From: Viscum album | Taxonomy: Eukaryota > Streptophyta > Magnoliopsida > Santalales > Viscaceae | Assembly (NCBI GenBank): GCA_963277665.1 | Contig: OY728143.1 | Coordinates: forward strand, 236,397,591-236,461,590 | Direction of reading: 5' to 3' | DNA: 64,000 nucleotides | Part shown: positions 38,326 through 48,034 of the stretch, one piece after another | How the letters are laid out: each line of letters begins with the position of its first letter | Position numbering within the stretch: the stretch's first letter is position 1 | Made by a program: the position numbers and the translations under genes | Notes under the pieces: model-generated | Database searches by the model: none | What the model saw: the letters and a program-made list of their open reading frames with translations, nothing else | What the model was told of the DNA's origin: nothing

Positions 38326-38765
38326 AACCGAAAGGGTTTGGGATTTATGTATTCACATATTTATATATATACAAAACTGTATATACACTATATAATTAAA
38401 TATATGTTTTGGGTTTTTTTGTAAAACTGAATCGTTAAAAATATTAAGAGGATTCATATATATAACTCTTATAATAATGCAAAGGAAAACACCCTTGATG
38501 GTATTACAAACCAAAGGATTTGTGTTACATATATTCATATACAAAATGTATATACTGAGTGTATAACGGTATGGGTTTCTCCAAAGGAAATCAAAACATG
38601 AAAACACCCTTAGATATGCACCCTACTAAAAACACAAAAACTAATTCCTTGAAGGCAATACAAACCGAGGGGTTTATATTATGTATATATATATAAATAT
38701 AAACTGTATATATACCAGGAGTATAAAATAAAGGTCCCTCCAAAAGAAATAAAGCATTCTAGAAC
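38326..38765. repeat. Block repeated three times in element B LTR
   Basis: Three imperfect units begin near 38326, 38507 and 38660. Each has an 'aaccgaaagggttt'-like start, a TA-rich stretch with 'tatatac' motifs, then 'gtataa' and 'ctccaaa(a/g)gaaat'. Units are about 150-180 bp. The right LTR keeps them at about 54825-55260. Confidence 0.55.
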
Positions 38766-38879
38766 CCTGACATTGCTTTGAGGAGGAAGCTCGGTCCCGA
38801 GGAACTTCACTGGATTCCTGGGAGTCCGCGGAAACGAAAGAGGAGAATAACCCATCAGGATTTCATGAGGAAGGAGGTG

Positions 38880-38887
38880 TTTAAATA
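38880..38887 (-). promoter_or_regulatory. Putative TATA box of element B LTR (sense strand)
   Basis: On the minus strand the sequence is TATTTAAA in the context CTCTATTTAAACACCTCC, followed by pyrimidine-rich DNA. The right LTR keeps it at 55380-55387 as CCCTATTTAAACCCCTCC. It lies in the GC-richer part of an otherwise AT-rich LTR and points in the element's sense direction. Confidence 0.45.
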
Positions 38888-39302
38888 GAGAAATCAGTTC
38901 AATTAGGTGACTCGACCCAAGGGTAGGCTAGTGTGGGGAAGATGAGGGAACAAAGCCCTAGGAGGGGGTGTGCAAGGGAAAAGATAAGAAGCGCAAAAGG
39001 AGAAGTTGAGGCGTCCTCGGGTGCATGCCTACTGGTGAGGGACCCCGCCGTGAGGAAGAAGACGCTGAAGAGGTTGACGCAGTAAAGAACGGGTGGCCTG
39101 GATTAAAAATGGAGATATCAGATGGTTGGAGGAGGTGCAGGAATTGGGTTGATCGGTTTAAATGAAACCGAGGTCCGAGATTAGATCTCGGGAGATATTG
39201 GATGGTCGCGGTGATACGCGGGGGAGATCGCGTGGCTAAAAGGGTCGGATGGATGAGATTGAAGCGAAAATTGATCAGATGGTTCTGATCAAGCGGAACG
39301 TG

Positions 39303-39344
39303 TCCCACATCGAAAAGAACCATGGTTGAGGTGAGCTTTATAAA
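39303..39344 (+). promoter_or_regulatory. Antisense promoter-like module in element B LTR
   Basis: TCCCACATCGAAAAGAAC is followed after a short gap by GAGCTTTATAAAAAAGTG on the plus strand, opposite to the element's sense. The right LTR keeps both parts at about 55802-55850 (TCCCACATCGAAACAAAC and GAGGTTTATAAAACAAAG). TCCCACATCG close before a TATA box is often met in plant LTR promoters. With the TATTTAAA at 38880 it forms a divergent pair about 450 bases apart. Confidence 0.45.
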
Positions 39345-40331
39345 AAAGTGCACTGCCTTTGGAGCAATAACACAAACACACAAACACACACTCCGGGGCC
39401 TTAGAAACAGGCCCCGTGCGGGCTTTGGCCCAACCCTACGTAACGCGCTCCGCGGGCCATACACACGGGCCCACGTGCGACTGGATGAACCTATGCTCGG
39501 CTCAGGCATGTTGACACCCTATAAATGCGCTCGGGACCCCAATGGTCGGTACCTCGGGTCCCTAGGGGCTCGATCTCATCCTTGAGGGCTTTTCCCAAAG
39601 GGATTCCCTTGGCTTGGCCGGGTCCCACTCAAAATTATTATTAAAAATTTATTTAGACTTACAAAATAAAGAATACAAGTATACTAAGTCTCAAATTAGT
39701 ATGTAATATAATTTTTTGTAAAAATCGAGTTTCTTTATACAATAAAATAAATAGTTTTTTACTTATAATTTTTAAATCTAAAATCCATTTCTAGATTATG
39801 TAAAATACTTTACATCTTGATATAAATCTTTTTTAAAAGATAAACATTTCATAATTTACCTACTAATCCTTTATAAATATTAGGATCTTTAAAGTACACC
39901 ACTATTTATTTCATAAAATTCTTTTTAAAAGACCAGTAGTTTTCCCCAATTCAAAAATACATAATTTTAGAGATCCAATAAGATATATTTATTACAGATA
40001 CCCTTTAAACATAACTTTCATAATATTTAAAAATACTAAGTTTCCAACTATATATGTGAACATTATGATTTCATAAAATTAAATAGGCTCTTTTGTAAGA
40101 ATAAATAAAAAATAAGATACTCAAAGACGTAATTCAATTATTTTTGAACATATTAAGATATTTGAAATATCATAGGGTTATAAGAGAATTATAAAGACTA
40201 AAATTTTATAAAAGTGGATACTTTATCAATTTAAAACCAACGATCGAAAATAAAATGGTTATAATTTCCTTAAAAGACTATTATAAAAACAGGGGGTGTT
40301 TCACAAAATCAAAACACTTGAATCGGGAAGG

Positions 40332-40499
40332 ATGGCTCTCCTCATTCCATTGGTGCTGAGTATGTGTGCGGTGGTTCTGGATATCATGTTTTTTACACTG
40401 ACGGACCTAGAAGATGTTTATTATCAAATTACTAGAGTTATGGTTTTTAGTAGCCTTGTTGTGGCTATGTTAGGTCTTGTACATGGAATTTTCAATTAG
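40332..40499 (+). CDS. 55-codon antisense reading frame in element B 3' LTR (doubtful)
   Basis: ATG to TAG, 55 codons, with two hydrophobic stretches (LLIPLVLSMCAVVLDIMFF and VMVFSSLVVAMLGLV) around DLEDVYYQITR. The right LTR has the same frame intact at 56829-56996. The start chosen is the second Met, which is shared by both copies. Comparing the copies, most base differences change the amino acid (about 14 or more codons against about five silent), which is what drift would give, so a working protein is unlikely. No family is recognised. Confidence 0.2.
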   Translation: MALLIPLVLSMCAVVLDIMFFTLTDLEDVYYQITRVMVFSSLVVAMLGLVHGIFN

Positions 40500-40681
40500 T
40501 TTGGGTCTTTATTGAATTGTAACATTTTAATATATACGAGTTCACCTTACTCTCCCAGTTTTTCATCTATTTAGATTAAAGTTATTTATTATTATCAAAA
40601 CACACCATATAAAACAAGAGACATCTTTATAAAACATAACATTGTTCACTTATCCAAGTTCATAAAACCTGGGGCATCATA

Positions 40682-40698
40682 TTATCCCCCACTTAACA
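40682..40698 (-). other. Element B polypurine tract (minus strand)
   Basis: The minus strand reads GTTAAGTGGGGGATAA directly before the LTR start TATGATGCCCC. This shows that B runs on the minus strand and that the left LTR is its 3' LTR. Confidence 0.8.
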
Positions 40699-40743
40699 GA
40701 ATTTCATCCTCGCAATTAAAACTACAATGGTTTCGTGATGTTC

Positions 40744-41352
40744 TCACCATCTCCACCAATGTAGAGGGTCAACATGTGCATTTACTGGAATCCACGTACT
40801 GATGCTCAAATATTCCTGTTTCATAACCCAGATACACTTAGGGAAGGAGGGGTTGAACTCATGTTCTGGACATTCAAGCTTCCAGAGGGAAGCTCGAACA
40901 GTACAATGTTTATAAATTTCCATGTAGAACAATGTACGAAGAACTCACAGAATTATGTCTTGATCGAGAATATTCAAGTCATAGATGTGTTCAAACAGGA
41001 TAAAGCTGATGAGTTAGAACATATAAGTCACATAAATATTTCCCTCTAACACAGCCTCTTGAAATTTCACTATAGCCGTGTAGTTCCGGCCTAGGGTAAA
41101 ACATAGGAAGAGCCCTTCATGGTAACTTCTTCATCGTTCATGCCCGACCAGTTGTGCTGAGCCTATGCAGAAGTAGATGGAGGCATTCCCCTGGCAGTTG
41201 CAGATAATCTCCGGACTGTTTGTCACCTTAAACAACTGCTTGCATGTTTTTCACAAATTTGCGAAGTGGTCATTCTCGTCCTCACAAGTTTTGATTTCAA
41301 TGATTTCTAGAATCTCAGTGGGAAGAGATAATAGGTGGGTTTGTCCTTCCAT
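40744..41352 (-). pseudogene. F-box-like captured gene, second copy
   Basis: One minus-strand frame runs from ATG (41352) for about 202 codons with four in-frame stops and no frameshift. It reads MEGQTHLLSLPTEILEII..., an F-box-type LP-x-E-(I/L)-L-E opening, then ANL-stop-KTCKQLFKVTNSPE. SYHEGLFLCFTLGRNYTAI and FQEAVLEGNIYVTYMF follow, matching the A-x-x-G-H-x-x-A-x-Y-x-x-G pattern of the Sel1/TPR-like part of plant At2g35280-type F-box proteins. The C-terminus FPKCIWVMKQEY fits their C-x-W-x-x-E-Y end. It lies 181 bases after the first copy and aligns with it over its whole length. In plants such proteins act as substrate adaptors of SCF ubiquitin ligases. The family name is my reading, not a search result. 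Confidence 0.55.
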
Positions 41353-41533
41353 ATAAAGTTCTAAGATAAGAGTTCAATCACTTGAAAACCATTCAAAGGT
41401 GAATACGAAGTAAAGACAAGGAAGGATAAAGGAAACATTTCAATAAACATAAGTTTACTATTAATCATTAGTGCATGAGTTTCCCTTAACTACCTACTAT
41501 ACGAACCCCACACAGAGAGGAAAAAATCCCTAT

Positions 41534-42076
41534 TTACTCAAACCAAACACATGATGACAACACAGGGTTAAACTCATGGGGGTACCTATGACGTCTCATG
41601 AGTCTAGCATGAGGGGTATGAAGTTGGGAGACATCCACATACACTTTTTGTCGGTAAAACAGTCGAGTTGACTCATCTTCTGTCATTCCGAAGTACAAAA
41701 ACTGACCCCATAAGCCGTAGTTTAAAACCTTCCATAGATAGGCCGCACAGAGGTCACTGAAATAAGAAGCTTCTTGAAAAGGGTTGAGGATAATAGTGCC
41801 AAAGCCCTCACCCACCATGAAAATTAAGAAAATCCCCTCATAGTACCCTCCCCAAGATACATAGGAGGGAAACTGGGTCATCATCATAAGGAGGTAATCC
41901 ATTCCTACCCCCTGGTGTAACTGAAGCACCTTTGGTGAGTTGGATACGTCATAAAGGTGTTTTTATGTCATGTAGATATGGGCATAGTTTAGAAAATCCT
42001 CACAGATAGCTAAAGACACACTCGTCTCTAGGGCCTCAGTGGGGAGAGACAAAATATTAGTACCTTTATTTTCCAT
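41534..42076 (-). pseudogene. F-box-like captured gene, first copy
   Basis: A minus-strand frame of 180 codons starts at ATG 42076, about 100 bases after the primer site. It has a single in-frame TAA (41963-41965), at the same alignment place as the first stop of the second copy. It reads MENKGTNILSLPTEALE..., then KHLYDVSNSPKVLQLHQG, YYEGIFLIFMVGEGFGTI, FQEASYFSDLCAAYLW, EDESTRLFYRQKVYVDV and ends HEFNPVLSSCVWFE. The order of blocks is the same as in the second copy (SLPTE, NSP, EG, FQEA, HEFNP, C-x-W). It takes the place where gag-pol would be. F-box identity is moderate in confidence; tandem homology with the second copy is more secure. Confidence 0.6.
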
Positions 42077-42172
42077 ATGAAATTTAAGAAAACTCAGTTT
42101 TAGTAAAACTGAAGTATATATATATATGTGTTTTGTTTCAGTTTCCGGATTTCCAGAGTTATCCAAACCGAA

Positions 42173-42184
42173 CCTCTGATACCA
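42173..42184 (-). other. Element B primer binding site (tRNA-Met type, minus strand)
   Basis: The minus strand reads TGGTATCAGAGG two bases after the LTR end GGGTCCTCACA. It is the initiator-Met primer site and sets the element's direction. Confidence 0.85.
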
Positions 42185-42186
42185 AC

Positions 42187-43649
42187 TGTGAGGACCCCGA
42201 CTCCAGAAACCCAGGAGCTGGTGCCTTCTGAACATGATGTGTTGTTTTTAAATAAAACATGCACTGAAAAACACACATCATGTCCCATACAGAGGAAGGT
42301 GTGCGGTTCAGGTCCTGCGAAACCGGAAACTTCTGAAATGATTCATCTTTTAAAAGACGATACCTGAAAATTTTAAATCAAAATGTAGGGTGAACTTTGA
42401 AATACTCAGTAAGGGGTTTGAAAAATAAAAACAGTTTAAATTTTTTGAAATCATTCATTTAAAATAATTCTCTTAATGAAATCTATAACACCTAACATAA
42501 AAATTCTCAATCAATAGTTTCAAGAAATATATGAAAACCTTATGACATTTCTCAAAGGAGTAATAATGGACATCATAAACAAGTAAGACTTGTGATTATT
42601 TAAGCATAAAATCAAACATTTAAGAGTAATTCATAATCAAAGTTTCACATGAAGGAAACAACATAAATATTTATATGCTGGTTACTATTATAGTAAGTGA
42701 TAAATATTAATCATGATCTAAACTTATACTTGTGATATATGAACTTTATGAAAAAATAAAGGCATTTGTCGTGAAAGAATAGAAATTTTATCATGAAAAG
42801 AACTTATTACATAACTTGAATTATGTGACATCAAAATTTAACTTAGAAAATCATTTCCATATCCCCAAGGTCCATCCCCAAGGTGTCATTAAAATTTTAA
42901 TATCTAGTGGTTACATCATTACCCAAGTAATTGGAGCGCTATCAGGGCACACCCTTAAATTTGTAATGTCTATTGTTTACATCATTACCAAATGCATTAG
43001 AGCGCTATTAGGGTGCACCATTAAATTTTTATTTATTATCATGTGAGCCACATCATTCATACTTTTCTTAATTAGTTTGTATATTCAAGATGTCCCATAC
43101 CACCTTGAATAACTCATTCATTTTCACATTACCCATGGTGTCCCATAGCACATTGGGTAATCTAATTTCTTAGTTCATTTAGTGATATGTCATCAGTATG
43201 CATTATAGACAATGATAACTAAAATAAATAATGATCCACCACACATTTTTCTAGTACATGATATCACAGTTAACATTGCAAAATATTCCAATAACTAATC
43301 AAAGGCCCCCATAGTTTAGTAAAACATTCTTTTCACATAAGATAATTACTAAATCATATAAAATGATGATATAATAAATGATGAATCTTTAAAAATTTTA
43401 TTCCATGTAAGTGGAATGCTTAAAGAAAACACCTGCCATCAGTTATGGTGATAAACAGACCCTTGAAAAATAAATTATACCATAACTTGATTAATTAGTA
43501 ACATTCACCAAAGTAGGATCATGGTGTAATAATTCGATAAATGAACACAACATGACGACCTGATCCCATAAATACTAAATCCTATAATACATATTAATCA
43601 TGCCAAAATATACACTTTATCATAAAATACATCATGGGAAATGTCAAAT
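42187..43649 (-). repeat. Element B 5' LTR, first part
   Basis: It starts TGTGAGGACCCCGACTCC on the plus strand, like 36217, and is collinear with 36217-37715. It breaks at 'gtcaaat', where element C begins, and resumes at 54223 with 'aaactccttt'. The left LTR has the uninterrupted 'gtcaaataaactctttt' at 37712, which is the empty site. Confidence 0.9.
43645..43649. repeat. Target-site duplication CAAAT of element C, left copy
   Basis: CAAAT precedes TGTCACGACC and is repeated exactly at 54218-54222 after the right end. The undisturbed LTR of B has a single CAAAT there. Confidence 0.95.
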
Positions 43650-44250
43650 TGTCACGACCCGTCCTCGGGGCCCATGCCGTGACTACCCCAAGCCCGCCTT
43701 CCATAGGCCAGGGGATGACGACTTGCACCAAAGGCGTAAATCCTGATAACTGGGAAGGCATTGCCTTTATAAAAGTAAACAAAACACCATAGAGTACAAG
43801 CGGAAGAAAAACACTAGGTACAAAAGAAATTTCTGAAAAGTAAATGGGCCAAAATACAAACCCAAATGAAAGTACAACTACAACTGAACAAGTACAACAT
43901 AAAAAGACAACAACTGGTAGAACAGAAGCGGCTCCTGGGTCATCCTCCTCGGATCCTACCTGAAGGGTAGGTATAGATATCCTCCAAAACGCTCTCGCCC
44001 GTCAACCTCCTCCGTGTGTCGTCTTTTTGCGAAGTACACCTCTAGATACTGACTCGTCGTGTAGTCCACCTCTGGGTACCGGCCAGTCCTCGGACACTCG
44101 GCCTCCGTCAGCACTGCCGTCGTCTGCAACCAACACAACGATGTGCGGGTATAGCCCATGCAGGGGTGAGTATAACGATACTCAGTAGGGACCACGAGAC
44201 CCTCATGGTCTCACTAAAAACAAACAAGTATAACCACAAAGAAGATCTCA

Positions 44251-44440
44251 ACAGATAACCTCTACTTAGGTATATGCCCATGCATATACCTAAGTTATCA
44301 AGTAACCCATCTCAATCATGAGGAAAACACCAAGATCATAAAATCAACAGATAACCATTACCTAGTTATATTCCCATACATATACCTATGTTATCAAGTG
44401 ACCATATCAATCATGAGGTAAACACAAAAGGTCAAAAGTC
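44251..44440. repeat. 96-bp tandem duplication with palindromes in element C 3' LTR
   Basis: Two units start ACAGATAACC at 44251 and 44347. The first holds a perfect 13-bp inverted repeat, ACTTAGGTATATG at 44264-44276 and CATATACCTAAGT at 44283-44295, with a six-base loop. The second has a weaker version. The other LTR has the same units from about 50951 and 51047; there the second unit is the better palindrome (TAGGTATA / TATACCTA). Confidence 0.8.
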
Positions 44441-44558
44441 TCATCTCAAACCAGGATTTTCATTATCGAAACTGTAACTACTGAAGAGCCCCGTCTCTGG
44501 AGTGTACAGTGGTCCTGTCACGACTCCGAGGTACTGCTCACTAACCTAAGACTGTTGA

Positions 44559-44687
44559 GGTACTCCTCCTGTCGAGTACCGCGGGTTAGCCACCCAAACA
44601 CAGTAGTGCTTCCCGCCGGGGTATGTCACCCAAACACAGTAGTGCACACCCCTAGTAGCCTGCTGAGGTACTCTCCGGACGAGTACC
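44559..44687. repeat. Twice-repeated GGTACTC/GAGTACC hairpins in element C 3' LTR
   Basis: GGTACTC at 44559 pairs with GAGTACC at 44574-44580, and GGTACTC at 44667 pairs with GAGTACC at 44681-44687. Each is followed by GCGGGT. Between them 'acccaaacacagtagtgc' is repeated. Loop sequences differ (CTCCTGTC against TCCGGAC) while the arms are identical. Both hairpins recur at 51259-51395. Confidence 0.75.
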
Positions 44688-44966
44688 GCGGGTCTGCACT
44701 GTCACACAGGTAGTGCTCCATTCGCCATGGGTCGGCACCTCACAAAGTAGTGCTCTGTCCACCGGGCTAGTCGACTCACTCCAAGTCGAGTCGGTCAAGT
44801 AGTCGTCAGGTCTCAGTCGGTTACACGGTCTCCGTACTCCGCACGCTCGTCTCTGGGAGGGTCCACTCCACGAGCTACAGGTAGATACTCCAAGTATCTC
44901 AAAGTCCCACGAAGAAGTATCTCAATGGACCGCCTCGTCATAGGTGTCTTAATGCAACAGACGGTG

Positions 44967-45650
44967 CGTCAATCGGACGCCCGATCTGTGAGTTATTAGC
45001 CTTTTCGTCTTAGGGGCCCGGTTGGTTTCGTGTGCGAACCAATCCGGCCGTATCTCAACTATACCCCGAACTCTCATACGGTAAACTCATAGGGACCGTT
45101 TCTCAACGTGATCACCAACGCCGCTGACAGTTCATCAAATGGACGTTCGGTCTGAAAGATATCAGCTTTTCCGTTCCAGGGGCCCGATTTGATTTTTGGT
45201 ACAATCCAACCCGGCCACTATCCAACTGCATCCAAAACTCGGGTGAAGTATGGAAAAAGTTCCGTCTCATCAAGAGGAATTCAACGAGATAGAGGGCGCG
45301 TCAATCGGACGCCCGATCTGTGAGTTATTGGCGTTTTCGTTCTAGGGCCCCGGTTGGTTTCGTGAGCGAACCAACCCGACCGCACTCCGACGACATCCAA
45401 ACCTCGAGCGGAGTACGCCAAAAGATCCGTCTCACTTAGAGGAATCCGTCAAAGTCGACGGCACGTCAATCGGATTTCTGGATGTCAATATATAAGCGTT
45501 TCCGCTCCGAGGGCCCGGTTGGTTTCGTGTACGAACCAATCCGGCTGAACTCAAAGTGATCCGAAACCTTGAGTGCGATATACAAAAACGGCCGTCTCAT
45601 TCCAAGGATCTCTACGCAACTGACAGTGCGTCGATCGGAGGTCCGTAGCC
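44967..45650. repeat. 165-bp tandem array with hairpins in element C 3' LTR
   Basis: Units begin CGTCAATCGGACG or a variant at 44967, 45131, 45299, 45464 and 45629, so periods are 164-168 bases. Each full unit carries a GGCCCGGTTGGTTTCG arm and a CGAACCAA arm around a short loop. In this LTR the second unit's left arm has decayed (TTTGATTTT). The matching array of the other LTR is at 51670-52335. Confidence 0.85.
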
Positions 45651-45659
45651 CAAGATAGA

Positions 45660-46000
45660 GGCAAAAGACCTAAGAGGATCCGAAAACGGGGGTCTAGGCC
45701 CAGACCGACCCTGCCCGACCCCCCCTGGGTCGGCCCGAACCGGGTCGACCCGAACCGGGGTGACCCGGCGGGGCCCGGCCAGCTCGGTCCGGCCCGGCCG
45801 GCTCGGTCCGGCTCGACCGGCCGGCCACGGCTCGGCCAGCGCGGCCGGGCGGAAGATGCGGAGCGGGGGTGCGCGCCCCCTCCCCGCTAATTGAAGACGG
45901 CGGCTGCCGCCGATCGCCGGTGCTGCCGCGCCGGTGTGGCGCACCGCCACCACCTTCCGCGGACCACCGGACGCACTCCAGTGGTCCGTTTCTCCTGCCG
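45660..46000. other. GC-rich segment of element C 3' LTR
   Basis: This stretch is made of GGTCGACCCGAACCGGG-like and GGCCGGCTCGGTCCGG-like short repeats and stands out against the AT-rich surroundings. The other LTR has a shorter version at 52380-52660, so the short repeats have changed in number since insertion. It may act as a promoter or leader; no direct evidence shows it. Confidence 0.5.
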
Positions 46001-47516
46001 TCTTCGCCAACGGTCCTCCCGGGACCCGAACTTCACTGCGGAGGCCTCAAAATTACCTTGCGGACTTGTTTGTCGTCACCCGTCAATCCGCACGTCAAAA
46101 ACAAATCGTGCCGTCTTCGTGGTTTTCCCAGCGCGGAACGTCGGCACCGCACCCCTTCGCCGCGACCCGACTCCGACCGTATATTCGTTCGGCCCCAAAG
46201 GTGCGGAGCAATGGTGTCGCGCTCCTTCGTTGCGAATTTCTAAATTCTCGCACGGTCTTGCGCGGTGCGATGGTTCCGTGCCATCTCCATTCCAAACAAC
46301 AATAGGAACAACAACAAGATAAGGGAGGAGGGTCGGTCGTGTTTGTGCGGTCCGACCCCCTCCCGTTAATCAATAGCAAGTGGTCCAAATTTTTAAACGG
46401 AGAACGGCGACGATACTAATCACGAACGAAACAAAATAAACCCCTACAGTTCTCCCCGTAATCAATATTTCCCAACCCGTAACATAATCTTCGTGGATCA
46501 ACTTAATATTTTGTTGATCTGCGTTCTTAGATTTAGATGGGAGTAAATGAGGGGTTTCAAATAAGCTCCCTACCTTGACAAAAGTTGATGAACAACGGTG
46601 TCACGGAAAACGGCATCGCAGGGTGAGGTTTCGTATATGCCAACGAAGAACGTCCGAGGAGGATGCAGCGTCTCCCTTCCTTTCACGCGGAGAGAAATTT
46701 TGAAAGGAGAATTGTCGATGGCGAGTTCCCACATCAGTGCCTCCTCCTTTGCCGAGGAAGAAGAAGATAGAAGAAGAAGAAGAAGTTCTTTTAAAACATC
46801 CAAGCTCTCTACCCTTACCCTCAACACCACAAAATCCAACCCATAACAAATAATGGTTCCACATTATTTAATCAACCCAAGCCAAGATTTTACAAAATGA
46901 ATTCAAAAGATGAATTCACATAATTAAAGTGTGTGTTGTGTAGAGTTAATGAGGGAGAGGGTGAGTAAATGAAAGGTTACTCAAATAAAGATAGGTTTAC
47001 AAAATTTAAGAGGGAGTTAGGGAGTTTAAGAGGAATGTGAAGGGGTGGTGTTCGTGTGGGCCCCAACTCACCTTAAATCCTCCCATGTGTGGTTAACTCC
47101 AAGTGGGACCCACCCCTAACTCACTTACATATATTAAAACCACTTAATAGAGTGTCAAGTGTTGTAACACAACACTTAATCAACTTAACAAGAAAATAAA
47201 AATTGTAGATAAATTATAAATTAAACTTCCACAATTTTTATCATCATCTCTTGGGTAAACGCAACTCCGGAAATGGCGTTCCTAAGCAATTACCGGTGCT
47301 ACGGTTCCATCGGTTCCCTCGGAATTCGATTCCGAGCACCGGTTCAAAAGATAAAAATTCCCGCTCGTTCGTTCACTTAACATACCCGAGCCAAACTTCA
47401 GAAAATGATTCTGGGAACACCGGGCCTCGGAATCAAGCACCATCAGAAACTGCGTTCTTGTAAAATTCAAAATAAAATTCAGAAAGAATTTTACTTGAAA
47501 TTTCTGGGTCTTTACA

Positions 47517-47530
47517 TTACTCCCACCTTA
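47517..47530 (-). other. Element C polypurine tract (minus strand)
   Basis: The minus strand reads TAAGGTGGGAGTAA directly before the LTR start TGTAAAGACCC. It marks the left LTR as the 3' LTR. Confidence 0.8.
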
Positions 47531-47579
47531 GGGCTTTACGTCCCCGTAAAGCTTCAACACAAACTAGGGTCACAAAAGC

Positions 47580-48004
47580 GGTATTGAACATGCACCTGAG
47601 CCTTTTGCTCCCCTGTGCTTACCTGGAGGTTCCGTACTACCAAAGAAAGCGCACCCGAGGAGTCGATCGTCCTCGTAGGATCCACTCCTGTTGATCCTCG
47701 ATCCCCACTGGAACATCCATGAAAGAAACCTCATCGCCATCATCCAACTCCTCATAGTCGATGATATGCGAAGGGTCGATCATGTATCTCTTCAGGTGAG
47801 ATACGTGGAAGTCGTCGTGCACCTGGTGCAACTGAGGTGGATGGGTCAAGCGGTAAACCACCTCGCCTACCCAGCTGAGGACCTAGAAAGGTCCGTTGAA
47901 ACTCAGAGTTAACTTTCTGCCTTGGCCTCATCTCCGTAAACCTCGTCGAGGTGAGACCCGTATAAGGACGTGATCGTCATTCTCGAACTCAGAGGTCTCC
48001 AACT
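47580..48004 (-). pseudogene. Element C integrase C-terminus and chromodomain-like tail
   Basis: On the minus strand the sequence reads LIRVSPRRGLRR-stop-GQGRKLTLSFNGPF, then VLSWVGEVVYRLTHPPQLHQ, VHDDFHVSHLKRYM and DPSHIIDYEEL, followed by VPVGIEDQQEW and TPRVRFLW. This is the standard Ty3/gypsy order KVSP, GPF, YRLALPP, FHVS, DPSH, VKVLW of the integrase C-terminal domain leading to the chromodomain. The catalytic core that should precede it is missing. Two stops are visible. Confidence 0.85.
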
Positions 48005-48019
48005 CCTGTTTAGAACAGG
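48005..48019. repeat. Small palindrome at the element C deletion junction
   Basis: CCTGTT-TAG-AACAGG is a perfect 6-bp inverted repeat. It lies between the integrase C-terminus and protease sequence, so it is at or near the place where RT, RNase H and the integrase core were lost. Confidence 0.5.
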
Positions 48020-48034
48020 AACTCAAAACGACTG

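Larger units (their letters stand above)
36217..40681 (-). repeat. Element B 3' LTR (left, in minus sense)
   Basis: This 4465-base LTR begins on the plus strand TGTGAGGACCCCGACTC and ends GGGGCATCATA. By eye about 20 mismatches fall in the first ~165 bases against the right LTR, so B is younger than D. It holds a 66-bp duplication, a ~170-bp triplicated block, a less AT-rich promoter-like section (38770-39600) and a 55-codon plus-strand frame near its end. 39600-40290 is AT-rich with nothing recognised. Confidence 0.85.
43650..47516 (-). repeat. Element C 3' LTR (left, in minus sense)
   Basis: On the plus strand it runs from TGTCACGACCCGTCC to GGGTCTTTACA; in element sense it runs TGTAAAGACCC to GGGTCGTGACA. 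It contains several tandem and inverted repeats (44230-45640), a very GC-rich section (about 45660-46000) and AT-richer DNA after 46400. The long open frames between 45600 and 46850 overlap on both strands and follow from the scarcity of A/T-rich stops. Confidence 0.9.

Noticed and set aside
40774..41049. 91-codon plus-strand open frame in the interior of element B
   Set aside because: It is antisense to the second F-box-like copy, which has the stronger evidence: it aligns with the first copy in one frame. The plus-strand frame has no match to the first copy.
44967..45650. Regular repeats that might suggest a CRISPR-like array
   Set aside because: The units are directly tandem 165-bp repeats without unique spacers, inside a plant LTR. 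A centromere-type satellite was also considered because of the unit length, but the array has only about 4.5 units and is bounded by the LTR.
45612..46388. Several overlapping open frames of 97-143 codons on both strands in element C LTR
   Set aside because: They lie in very GC-rich DNA where A/T-rich stops are rare and open in several frames at once. They show Pro/Arg/Ala-rich chance composition and no family match.
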